The position numbers were made by a program, and so were the translations under genes. Of a DNA stretch of 62,009 bases, positions 50,911 to 58,175 are shown in pieces (the stretch's first letter is position 1; every line of letters begins with the position of its first letter). The notes under the pieces are model-generated. The model saw nothing but the letters and a program-made list of their open reading frames with translations. It had not been told where the DNA came from and did not search any database. The stretch is from Blautia sp. BIOML-A1 (GTDB lineage: Bacteria > Bacillota > Clostridia > Lachnospirales > Lachnospiraceae), in assembly GCF_009883055.1 (NCBI RefSeq), contig NZ_WWVR01000014.1:1-62009 (forward strand), in the 5' to 3' direction.

Positions 50911-51012
50911 ATGGAAAAGTTTTTTATTTATATTGGTGTCTGTGTTATCTCTACACTTTTTCCTCCACTGGGATTAGTTGCCCTCTATCTTGCAGATAAG
51001 TATTGCAGATAA
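50911..51012 (+). CDS. Small membrane protein, 33 aa
   Basis: ATG at 50911 after GAAAGGAA, ending TAA at 51012. The peptide is almost all hydrophobic (FFIYIGVCVISTLFPPLGLV) with a short basic end, i.e. one membrane span. It is too short for standard gene finders. Between ardC and the resolvase. Unknown. Confidence 0.5.
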   Translation: MEKFFIYIGVCVISTLFPPLGLVALYLADKYCR

Positions 51013-51041
51013 AACAGACTACACCGTAATTTGACATTATT

Positions 51042-51101
51042 CCATGCAGATAATTCTGTAAAATCAACATTGCTTTTCGCTATCTTTTACAATCTGCATG
51101 G
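51042..51101. repeat. 60-bp interrupted inverted repeat upstream of the resolvase
   Basis: CCATGCAGAT + TGTAAAA in the left arm and TTTTACA + ATCTGCATGG in the right arm; only a five-base bulge (AATTC) breaks the left arm, and the loop is 21 bases. It lies 39 bases ahead of the resolvase start codon. A resolution (res) site or operator is plausible. Confidence 0.55.
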
Positions 51102-51139
51102 TATGTCATGATTTCAATTTTACAAAGGAGCATTTCACT

Positions 51140-51715
51140 ATGAACATTGCATATATCAGAGTTTCCACCGTGGAACAGAACGAACAACGACAAATCGAAG
51201 CAATGAAACCATTTACCATTGAGAAATGGTTCATTGAAAAGATTTCAGCAAAAGATACAAACCGCCCAAAATTACAGGAACTTCTGGAATTTGCACGGGA
51301 GGGAGATACAATTCATGTACATGATTTTTCAAGGTTAGCACGTTCTACCAAAGACCTTTTGGATATTGTAGAACAGCTTACACAGAAAAATATTTATCTT
51401 GTCAGCAATAAAGAAAATATCGACACTTCCACCCCTACGGGGAAGTTGATGCTAACCATGATTGGCGCAATCAATGAATTTGAAAGATACAATCTTTTGG
51501 AACGTCAACGTGAGGGAATAGCTATAGCAAAAAGGAATGGGAAATATACAGGGGGAAAACGAAAAAACGTTCCTAATTTTGAAAACGGATATCAGCGTTA
51601 TTTACGTCGGGAAATATCCAAAGTAGCACTTGCAAAAGAATTAAGAATCAGCAGACCAACACTTGACAAACTTATCAAGGAATACAAGGAGGAACACACT
51701 AATGCAAACAAATAA
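51140..51715 (+). CDS. Serine recombinase (resolvase/invertase)
   Basis: 191 residues: the catalytic serine in AYIRVSTVEQNEQRQ, the conserved arginines in HDFSRLARST and FERYNLLERQREGI, and a C-terminal Hin-like helix-turn-helix (ISKVALAKELRISRPTLDKLI). Start at 51140 after AAAGGAG. In plasmid-like elements it resolves dimers. Its end overlaps the sigma-like gene by 14 bases. Confidence 0.93.
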   Translation: MNIAYIRVSTVEQNEQRQIEAMKPFTIEKWFIEKISAKDTNRPKLQELLEFAREGDTIHVHDFSRLARSTKDLLDIVEQLTQKNIYLVSNKENIDTSTPTGKLMLTMIGAINEFERYNLLERQREGIAIAKRNGKYTGGKRKNVPNFENGYQRYLRREISKVALAKELRISRPTLDKLIKEYKEEHTNANK

Positions 51716-52784
51716 TTTTCAAGAATTGATTAAGGAGTACGAAGCACATTGCCAGAACACCTCAACGCAAGAATATACTGATATTCTGTATGAATTATCA
51801 TTTTCTATAGCTTGTGCCGTTTTAAAAATAGCTGTACTTAAAACAGGCAATCCGCAACTTGCAGATTTAAAATCCGAATTATGTAAAGATTATTCAACTT
51901 TAAGACTGGTTAACTCTGGTACAGTAACTGATTCACGTGATCTTGAATATTTAATACGCAACCCACTAGGAGACGGAATGGACTTAGTTCACACGGCATC
52001 TGCAACACTTATAAATCAGACAAAGCAACATGGAAATATTGTGGAATTTATGGAATCCCCATACAAAGAACGTCGATTGAAGAAGAAAGTCTGGATAAAA
52101 AAAGCAGACAGCGTTAACGGTTGGGAAACTGTAGAAACCACTCCTATACAAGAAGTTTACAAATCTGTTAGGCGTGAGATAGAAAACAGCCGAGCAATGA
52201 GCACAGACGCAAGGAACGGATATACATATTTAGAAGAAATAGCACAGGATGGCGAAACAGGCGAGAAAACACAGGTATATAAACGCTTAATCAAATATGC
52301 TGATCTAGGTGGCTGTGCTATGGTTTCCCCCTATGACAGTGTTGAAAATACGGTATTAAATCACAGTATTGGAAGACAAGGTACACTATATAGCGCGGAT
52401 ATTTCTACAGCGCAAAATATAGACCAGATGATAGAATGTTTGTCACTTACACAAAAACAATCCGTGATTCTACATTTACGATTAAGTGGATATGGTTTTA
52501 AAGCTATATCAACATACCTTGGTATTACATCCGAAGCCGCACGAAGTACAATGAAAGGTGTACAGAAAAAGGCAATATCTGCATTGCAATTACCAGATTA
52601 CCTTATTGAACAACTGCAAACGGTAAATCATAATAACAAATTAACCAACAATGACAAGGCGACTATCAAGCAAATGTTTGATGACGGTTATACAATGGCT
52701 TATATTGCCGAACAATTCAATGTTTCCAAAATGACAATCAGCCGTGTTATAAATGGTCGGAAAGACAGGCAGGTAGGGAAGTAG
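51702..52784 (+). CDS. Sigma-factor-like protein with two HTH motifs
   Basis: 360 residues. A middle part resembles sigma-70 region 4 (LTQKQSVILHLRLSGYGFKAI, STYLGITSEAARSTMKGVQKK), and the C-terminus has a second Hin/resolvase-like HTH (AYIAEQFNVSKMTISRVING). The N-terminal 230 residues show no clear region 2. It may be a positive regulator or a DNA-replication regulator. Start 51702 after AAGGAGGA; overlap with the resolvase implies coupled translation. Confidence 0.65.
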   Translation: MQTNNFQELIKEYEAHCQNTSTQEYTDILYELSFSIACAVLKIAVLKTGNPQLADLKSELCKDYSTLRLVNSGTVTDSRDLEYLIRNPLGDGMDLVHTASATLINQTKQHGNIVEFMESPYKERRLKKKVWIKKADSVNGWETVETTPIQEVYKSVRREIENSRAMSTDARNGYTYLEEIAQDGETGEKTQVYKRLIKYADLGGCAMVSPYDSVENTVLNHSIGRQGTLYSADISTAQNIDQMIECLSLTQKQSVILHLRLSGYGFKAISTYLGITSEAARSTMKGVQKKAISALQLPDYLIEQLQTVNHNNKLTNNDKATIKQMFDDGYTMAYIAEQFNVSKMTISRVINGRKDRQVGK

Positions 52785-52785
52785 C

Positions 52786-52983
52786 ATGTACATTCATGTT
52801 GATACAATCGAACAATACAAAGTTCTGCAATATATTAAACGGCACTTTTTCATGGATAAAATAACCATAACCAAAATCAATCAAACCTCTCTCTGCGTTA
52901 CCGACTATACCAATGAATGCTTGATATTCAGATACTTTAACGGAACAATAATCACACATGAAGCAAAAAACAGGGGATTTTAA
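52786..52983 (+). CDS. Hypothetical 65-aa protein
   Basis: A small protein starting two bases after the sigma-like gene's stop, with mixed alpha/beta character and two cysteines; no membrane segment. Not recognised. It is followed by a strong terminator, which supports its being the last gene of the plus-strand run. Confidence 0.55.
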   Translation: MYIHVDTIEQYKVLQYIKRHFFMDKITITKINQTSLCVTDYTNECLIFRYFNGTIITHEAKNRGF

Positions 52984-52997
52984 CCGCCCCTGTTTTT
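52968..52997. terminator. Bidirectional terminator
   Basis: AAACAGGGG / CCCCTGTTT with A-run and T-run on the two sides, between convergent genes. Confidence 0.85.
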
Positions 52998-53017
52998 CTT
53001 TCTTTAAAATAAGCATA

Positions 53018-53695
53018 TTACCACATATGTTTACACCGATTACATTTATACTGTTTTCCTATTGTGGATGAAGCTACGCCTAAAGTAGCCGTTGACACTG
53101 CCCTATTAGTAACCGTTATTCTCTTAGTATTTTTACTTCCACAATTCGGGCATTTAGGGTGCTGAGCATCTTGCAATTCCTGTTGTTTTTTTGCCAACTC
53201 TGCCGCCCTGACCTTGCGTTCTTCAACTTTCTTCTCATAACTATCTACGCTTTGTTTTACTAGTGTAAGGTCTTCACGTGCTTGATTTTTTGCATAGATA
53301 GTAACAATCCAGGCTATTCCACAAAAGAATGTTGCAAAACCACAGAACAGTATTGCAAACCCCAGATCACCGTTCTCACTGTAATTCCAACTCAAAACCG
53401 TTAAGACAGCAAAAAGCAATGTTAAAATTGCCAGAACAGGAATTGTTCTTGTATTGCCTTTTATCTGCATTTCCAATTTTGTAACGGCATCTCTCTGACG
53501 TTGTTCTTCTGTAGCCTTTTTTTGCCGTTCTTCTAAAATTCTCTTTTCATTTTCTGCTTTCAATCTAGCCTGTTTAGCTTCTTCTTCCCTTACTCTTTGA
53601 TAATGGTTCTTTATTGCATAACCACAATTAGGACAAGCTTCTGCGGTATCGGAAACATTTTCTCTTCCGCATTCTGGACATTTTACCAGTGCCAT
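53018..53695 (-). CDS. Membrane protein with zinc ribbons at both ends
   Basis: 225 residues. N-terminal zinc ribbon (VKCPECGRENVSD..CPNCGYA), a charged coiled-coil (RVREEEAKQARLKAENEKRI), two membrane segments (TIPVLAILTLLFAVLTVLSW; LGFAILFCGFATFFCGIAWIV), another coiled-coil, and a C-terminal zinc ribbon (HPKCPNCGSKN..YKCNRCKHMW). Both ends should lie in the cytoplasm. The function is unknown; such proteins are frequent in Clostridia genomes and elements. Confidence 0.75.
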   Translation of the reverse strand: MALVKCPECGRENVSDTAEACPNCGYAIKNHYQRVREEEAKQARLKAENEKRILEERQKKATEEQRQRDAVTKLEMQIKGNTRTIPVLAILTLLFAVLTVLSWNYSENGDLGFAILFCGFATFFCGIAWIVTIYAKNQAREDLTLVKQSVDSYEKKVEERKVRAAELAKKQQELQDAQHPKCPNCGSKNTKRITVTNRAVSTATLGVASSTIGKQYKCNRCKHMW

Positions 53696-53804
53696 ACACT
53701 GCCTCCTGTGTATTCGTATTTTAATATCGTTTTAGTATTCGTTTTCTGAATATATATTATCATATCAAAATAAACTACAATTATCAAGAGAGGTGGTGCA
53801 TAAA

Positions 53805-53981
53805 TTGGAAAAATTCATTGCTTACAAACCAGAAAAAGAAGTAATATCTTTACGCATTCCAATAGAAATATTAAGAGACATAGATAATAAATCAGCAACC
53901 ATTGGCATCAGCCGAAATGAAATGATTAATCAGATGATAGTTTATGCCCTTAGAAACATGGACGACACTTTATCAGAATAA
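53805..53981 (+). CDS. Ribbon-helix-helix protein, 58 aa
   Basis: A short strand (KEVISLRIPIEILRDIDNKS) and helices (GISRNEMINQMIVYALRNM) give the RHH fold. Start is probably the TTG at 53805, after AGAGGTGG; a GTG at 53793 is too close to it. It is the last gene of element 1 and may regulate excision or serve as an antitoxin-like repressor. Confidence 0.6.
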   Translation: MEKFIAYKPEKEVISLRIPIEILRDIDNKSATIGISRNEMINQMIVYALRNMDDTLSE

Positions 53982-53999
53982 TAGCGGATAAAAAAAAGA

Positions 54000-54023
54000 G
54001 GACTGATTTTTCAGTCCAATTTT
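54000..54023 (+). terminator. Terminator after the RHH gene
   Basis: GGACTGA / TCAGTCC with a TTTT loop and a following T-run. Confidence 0.8.
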
Positions 54024-54075
54024 TGTATACGCTATATGATTATTAAATGTTATGTCACTTCTTTTCACAATTTCA

Positions 54076-54094
54076 TTGGTACAAAACTGGTACA
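54076..54094. promoter_or_regulatory. Probable integrase arm-binding sites, right end
   Basis: TTGGTACAAAACTGGTACA, the partner of the left-end sites, 64 bases inside the right attachment repeat. Confidence 0.5.
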
Positions 54095-54144
54095 AATATA
54101 AGTTGTTCTCACAGATAACTCCATGATATACAGAACTTTAGAGA

Positions 54145-54189
54145 TTAAAACAAACTACTGCCGTGGCAAATAAAAAGTATTTTTATCAT
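54145..54189 (-). pseudogene. Vestigial 5' end of LMW-PTP at the element 1/2 junction
   Basis: The ATG at 54189 begins MIKILFICHGSSLF and stops after 14 codons; the first ten are those of the LMW-PTP gene. It has a GGAG ribosome site from element 2. It is a by-product of tandem integration at this site. Confidence 0.75.
54159..54189. repeat. Attachment site, middle copy (right of element 1, left of element 2)
   Basis: 31 bases equal to 42421-42451 except for one base. It forms the right boundary of element 1 and the left boundary of element 2. Confidence 0.9.
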
Positions 54190-54328
54190 CTTTTTATATC
54201 TCCATTTAAGTCTTGTATTTCTTCTCAAACACTTGATATTTCAGGGTTTTCCGACTTTTGAATTTTCCTTTCTTTTTAAGGTATCTTCTCAAATCTTCTC
54301 GTATTTTCTTATGTTTTTCCCTGCAATC

Positions 54329-54376
54329 TTGGTAAATCCGTTGGTAAAGCAAGCGTCCTTACCAACGGGCTTTTTT
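54329..54376. other. Arm-like repeat and hairpin at the end of integrase 2
   Basis: TTGGTAAATCCGTTGGTAAA (54329-54348) repeats TTGGTAA at a 12-base distance, like the element 1 arm sites. The second copy also forms a stem CCGTTGGTAA / TTACCAACGG (54338-54368) followed on the plus strand by six T. So it could be both an arm site and a plus-strand terminator. Confidence 0.45.
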
Positions 54377-55574
54377 AACTATTCGCTATCCGATATACTT
54401 CTTCCTTTGCATCATCAAAATTTACATGGGTGTAAGTGTTCAAGGTTACACTGATGTCTGCGTGACCCATGATATACTGCAAGGTTTTTGGATTCATCCC
54501 GGATTTTGCCATATTAGAGCAAAAGGTGTGCCTGCATACATGAGGGGTAACTTTCGGCATCTGGATACGGTAAATTTTATTGTATTTCTGAATGATATGC
54601 TCCAGATACTTCTCCCAATGAAGGGCAACCATCGGCATATCGTTTTTATCCAGAAACAAAAATCCGGCATATCCTTCCACCATCGGCTCAACCTTTGGCG
54701 TCTTTCGGTTGGCAATGATTCTGCGAAAACACGCTGCAACAGCTTCTGTCATCGGTACATATCGAATACCTTTGTCTGTTTTCGGTTCTTCGATCACATA
54801 CTGCATCTGTGCAGTACGCTGTAGCTGATGGTCTACCTTGATACGCATTTCTCCATACTCAATTTCTGAAACTGTCAGCCCACAGAACTCTGAGATACGA
54901 AGCCCTGTGTGAAAAAGAATATAGATTGCATCATAGTATCTGCTGAAATGCTTATCTTCCTGAATAAACTTCAGCAAATCTCTCTGCTGCTTTCGGGTAA
55001 TCGCTTCTCTGGTAACAGAATCATTGACAATGACGGATGCAAGCTCAAATTCAAATGGATTTTTACGAAGCAGGTCATCATCGACTGCCATCTGAAATGC
55101 CGGTCTTAGAACTCCCCGGATAGAATGAATGGAACTGTATCCCCGTCCATCAATCTGCTGGAGCTTAATCAACCATGCCTTTGCATCTGACAAACGCACC
55201 TTATCAATTCGCAGATTCCCAAAACTCTCTTTTTTCAGCATATTGATGACCGTTTTATATCCGGCAACCGTATTGTGACGAACTCCTGTTTTCAATGAAA
55301 CATATTTTTCTACCAGTTCCAAAACAGTATAGTTGCCGCCGTTTGTTACGATACGGTCAAACAAATCCGCTTCAATCTGTTTTTCTTTCTCACGCAGGGA
55401 AGGCTCCCGCTTCTTCCCTTTTGGCATTGGGTCATTCTTGTCCAAACGCCAACTGTATACATTTTTCTCTTTTCCGTCCTCATCAATATAGCGGAACCGA
55501 TACCTCCCATCTTTACGCTGGTACTCGCCCTCTCGCAAAATCCGATTACGGTTATCTCGTCTTTTCTCACTCAT
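54375..55574 (-). CDS. Tyrosine recombinase/integrase, Tn916 type (element 2)
   Basis: A 399-residue integrase very like the one in element 1 along the full length: MSEKRRDNRNRILREGEYQ at the start, TGLRISEFCGLTVSE, HVCRHTFCSNMA and the final tyrosine in LNTYTHVN. Start 55574 has AAAGGAG. Because both integrases resemble each other, they probably recognise the same 31-base site, which explains the tandem arrangement. Confidence 0.95.
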   Translation of the reverse strand: MSEKRRDNRNRILREGEYQRKDGRYRFRYIDEDGKEKNVYSWRLDKNDPMPKGKKREPSLREKEKQIEADLFDRIVTNGGNYTVLELVEKYVSLKTGVRHNTVAGYKTVINMLKKESFGNLRIDKVRLSDAKAWLIKLQQIDGRGYSSIHSIRGVLRPAFQMAVDDDLLRKNPFEFELASVIVNDSVTREAITRKQQRDLLKFIQEDKHFSRYYDAIYILFHTGLRISEFCGLTVSEIEYGEMRIKVDHQLQRTAQMQYVIEEPKTDKGIRYVPMTEAVAACFRRIIANRKTPKVEPMVEGYAGFLFLDKNDMPMVALHWEKYLEHIIQKYNKIYRIQMPKVTPHVCRHTFCSNMAKSGMNPKTLQYIMGHADISVTLNTYTHVNFDDAKEEVYRIANS

Positions 55575-55684
55575 CGTGAACTCTCCTTTCAAAAAAGAGA
55601 GCCAGACTTGCGCTCTTATCATAGCACAAATCCAGCTCTCCGCATAGTTATATCATGTGAAATCGGTAAATCTGTCAGCTCTGT

Positions 55685-55918
55685 TTACACAGCAGTAGCC
55701 TGATCCAGATACCTCTCAAATTTCTCACGCTTAATGAGGGCACGATTGCCGTTCATCACATAAAAATCCTCATTGGGATGTGTGTCAATAAGCGTTCTCA
55801 ATTTTCCTTCGCCGATATGATAATATCTGGCTGCTTCCTCAATGGTAAGCGTATATCTACGCCACACCGGAACATCCGAGTAATTTTTTCCTTCAATATT
55901 CATCTTATTATTCGCCAT
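55685..55918 (-). CDS. Excisionase, Tn916 Xis-like (element 2)
   Basis: 77 residues with [20 protein letters not shown] and the wing (VMNGNRALIKREKFERYLD), clearly a paralogue of the excisionase at 43969. Ribosome site GGAGG. It stands upstream of the integrase in the same order as in element 1. Confidence 0.92.
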   Translation of the reverse strand: MANNKMNIEGKNYSDVPVWRRYTLTIEEAARYYHIGEGKLRTLIDTHPNEDFYVMNGNRALIKREKFERYLDQATAV

Positions 55919-55962
55919 AGGCAGTTATCCTCCATACATGAAAATAGCCAGACAGAGGGTGT

Positions 55963-56244
55963 CGGCAACGAAGTCCGGCAACGGGCTTCAAAAGACCTTG
56001 CAAACAATCTCAATCTGGCACTACTTACTATTTATACTTTTCTTTTATTTTTCTGTTGTTTTGGTTGTTATAAGGGAGAAAAGCTAATAGTTTCGGGGTT
56101 TTCCCCGGCAACCGGCGCGGCAACGGGATAGCAACAGGGGATGCAACGGGCTGTCATTTTCAGAATGGAAGCTCCATCTGTTCTGTGACCTCCACAAAAC
56201 CGTCCATCGTTTTTTCAGACGGGTTGCCGGAGTCCGTTGCCGGG
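55963..56244. repeat. Cluster of CGGCAACGGG-like repeats
   Basis: About eight copies of a G/C-rich CGGCAACGGG-type word at 55963, 55975, 56105, 56116, 56131 and 56143 and in the opposite sense at 56223 and 56235. The last two are inside the end of the VapE gene. Iterons or a replication origin are a possibility. No gene is seen in 55919-56159. Confidence 0.45.
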
Positions 56245-57497
56245 TTTTCACGCTCCCAGCCCTTTTGTCTGCCATATTCGGAAAACATTCTTGGATTCGG
56301 GAAGTACCGCCAGCCAGTAATGCACTGGTTCATAATCTCGTTGATTTCCCGGATTTCCCATTGCTTCGGCTCGTCAAAGGCATGGTTCAAGGCTTCCTTG
56401 TAGAGCTGCTTGGAACAGACCATGCTCCCGGTGTACTTATCAAGATACGCCTGTATCATTCCGGCTTTGGTGTCCTCCGGCATAAAATCCCGCTGGTGTT
56501 CTTTGAGATACCGCTGCATGGTGGGGCTGAAAGCCAGCTTGAACCTGCCGCTTCGGTAAATCTCCATCGCTTCCGCCCACATCTGCTCGATATAGGCTCT
56601 GGAAGCAGCTTCGTCCTCCAAAATGTGAACCTCGACTTGCTCCGGGTACACCATGACGGGAATAAAGCGACGGTTGCCGGAACGGTCAAGGGGCAGGAAG
56701 TCAAGGGCATTGGAAGTGCCGCCAAACACGCACTGACGGGGGCGGTCTGCCGGGTGGGTTTCATAAGGTATCTTGTAGACCTCTTTCTGCCGGCTTAAAA
56801 ATGACTTGATTTCCTCAATGCTCTTGGCATTGGCGGTTGCCATCATTTCTGACATTTCAATAATCCAGTGACCTTGCAGCTTGCGGTACACATTGTCATC
56901 GTCCAGCTTCCGCAAATCATCGGAGAACCACTCATCCCGGACTGCCAGCAGACGGAAGAAGGTGGACTTGCCAGCCCCCTGACCGCCTACCAGACAGAGC
57001 ATGATTTCAAATTTGCATCCCGGCTGAAAGGCTCGTGAGATTGCACCCAGCAGGAACAGCTTCAACGCTTCATAGGTGTAATCGTCTGCGTCAGCCCCCA
57101 GAAAGTGCCGCAGACAGAAACGGATTCGTTCTGTCCCATCCCACACCAGGGTATTGAGATAGTCCCGGATGGGGTGGTACTTGTTTTCATTCGCCACAAT
57201 CCCGATGGCGTTATCAATCTTTTTCTCATTGGTAAGCCCATAGGTTTCTTCCAGATAAAGAAGCAGATACTTCATATCCGTATCGTTCAGGGCGGTGCTT
57301 TCTCTTTGAAAACCGATGGGCTTTATGATGTCCTTGCGGTCGGTCAGGATGTTGTATGCGATAGCCCCGGAAAGCAGCGGGTCACGCTGGAATACGGTCA
57401 GGCAGTTCCGTATGCTCTGACGGACACCGCCTTTCTCGGTGGTTTCCAGTCCCGCCTTGATTTCCTCAACGCTCTGTGGCGGCTGCATGGCGTTCAT
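56160..57497 (-). CDS. VapE-like P-loop ATPase (virulence-associated protein E)
   Basis: About 445 residues from MNAMQPPQ. The Walker A motif GGQGAGKSTFF (about residues 165-175) and Walker B-like region (LDDDNVYRKLQGHWIIEMSE) belong to the VapE/D5-like helicase family found with CHC2 primases in mobile elements, where it acts as the replicative helicase. An in-frame TTG at 57554 would lengthen it by 19 residues and overlap the primase gene by 89 bases; the ATG at 57497 overlaps by 32. The C-terminal residues are encoded across the repeats. Confidence 0.88.
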   Translation of the reverse strand: MNAMQPPQSVEEIKAGLETTEKGGVRQSIRNCLTVFQRDPLLSGAIAYNILTDRKDIIKPIGFQRESTALNDTDMKYLLLYLEETYGLTNEKKIDNAIGIVANENKYHPIRDYLNTLVWDGTERIRFCLRHFLGADADDYTYEALKLFLLGAISRAFQPGCKFEIMLCLVGGQGAGKSTFFRLLAVRDEWFSDDLRKLDDDNVYRKLQGHWIIEMSEMMATANAKSIEEIKSFLSRQKEVYKIPYETHPADRPRQCVFGGTSNALDFLPLDRSGNRRFIPVMVYPEQVEVHILEDEAASRAYIEQMWAEAMEIYRSGRFKLAFSPTMQRYLKEHQRDFMPEDTKAGMIQAYLDKYTGSMVCSKQLYKEALNHAFDEPKQWEIREINEIMNQCITGWRYFPNPRMFSEYGRQKGWERENPATDSGNPSEKTMDGFVEVTEQMELPF

Positions 57498-58110
57498 GGT
57501 GTTTTTTAGTTCTTGCTGCGTCTGCGGCTGCAAGCTCTGCCATTCGCTGTTCAAGCTGTATCACATCCTTTCCGTAGTCCGTAATCAAAGCCGCTTTTTC
57601 CTCTGTTTCCCCGAACAGAAGCACATCCAGCAGATATTCCACTTGGGCTTGCTTCTGTAAGGCTTCCACAAACCGGGGATGAAAGGCTTCCTCCGGGGAG
57701 TGCGGGACATAATCCTTTCTCCATGCCCGAAGCAGATGGAGATAATCGGCAAGAATACGGAAGCAGCGGTTCTTTGCTTCCTGAAACTGTTCCTCCGGGG
57801 ATTTCTGCCGGGGCTTGGGCTTTTTTGCCTTTCCCGGCGGCTTCCAGTCCTCATAGGAAAGCCCGAAGTCATTTGCCAGTTGTATGGCGGCTTGTTTCTT
57901 TCCCAGCCCATACAGGGCGGCGGCAAAATCAATCACATCCCCATCTGCACCGCAGCCGAAGCAGTGGTAACGCCGATCCAGCTTCATGCTTGGGGTTTTA
58001 TCGTGATGGAACGGGCAGCAAGCCATCCCGTTCCGACCTACATGGATTCCATAATGCTCCGCAGCCTGTCTTGTTGTGACGGACTGCTTCACAGCTTCAA
58101 ATACATTCAA
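57466..58110 (-). CDS. CHC2 zinc-finger DNA primase (short)
   Basis: 214 residues with an N-terminal DnaG-type zinc finger (ACCPFHHDKTPSMKLD..YHCFGCGADGDVID, i.e. C-H-C-C). No Toprim catalytic domain is present, so it is only the recognition part; synthesis may need a partner such as the VapE ATPase. The C-terminal 130 residues are helical and basic. Overlaps the VapE gene. Ribosome site GGAGGGA. Confidence 0.9.
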   Translation of the reverse strand: MNVFEAVKQSVTTRQAAEHYGIHVGRNGMACCPFHHDKTPSMKLDRRYHCFGCGADGDVIDFAAALYGLGKKQAAIQLANDFGLSYEDWKPPGKAKKPKPRQKSPEEQFQEAKNRCFRILADYLHLLRAWRKDYVPHSPEEAFHPRFVEALQKQAQVEYLLDVLLFGETEEKAALITDYGKDVIQLEQRMAELAAADAARTKKHHERHAAATER

Positions 58111-58175
58111 ATCTATCCCTCCTTGAAAATAAGAAAAGCACCTGACATTCTCTGCTTGAAAATGGCAAGTGCCTG

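Larger units (their letters stand above)
42421..54189. mobile_element. Integrated element 1 (about 11.8 kb)
   Basis: The segment between the two 31-base direct repeats. It is AT-rich against its flanks, has a Tn916-type integrase and excisionase at the left end, a RepL-like replication protein with repeated sites, a radical SAM gene, ArdC, a resolvase, a sigma-like regulator and several small DNA-binding or zinc-ribbon genes. No relaxase or conjugation gene is visible. So it looks like an integrating plasmid-like element that relies on another element for transfer (inference). Confidence 0.82.
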
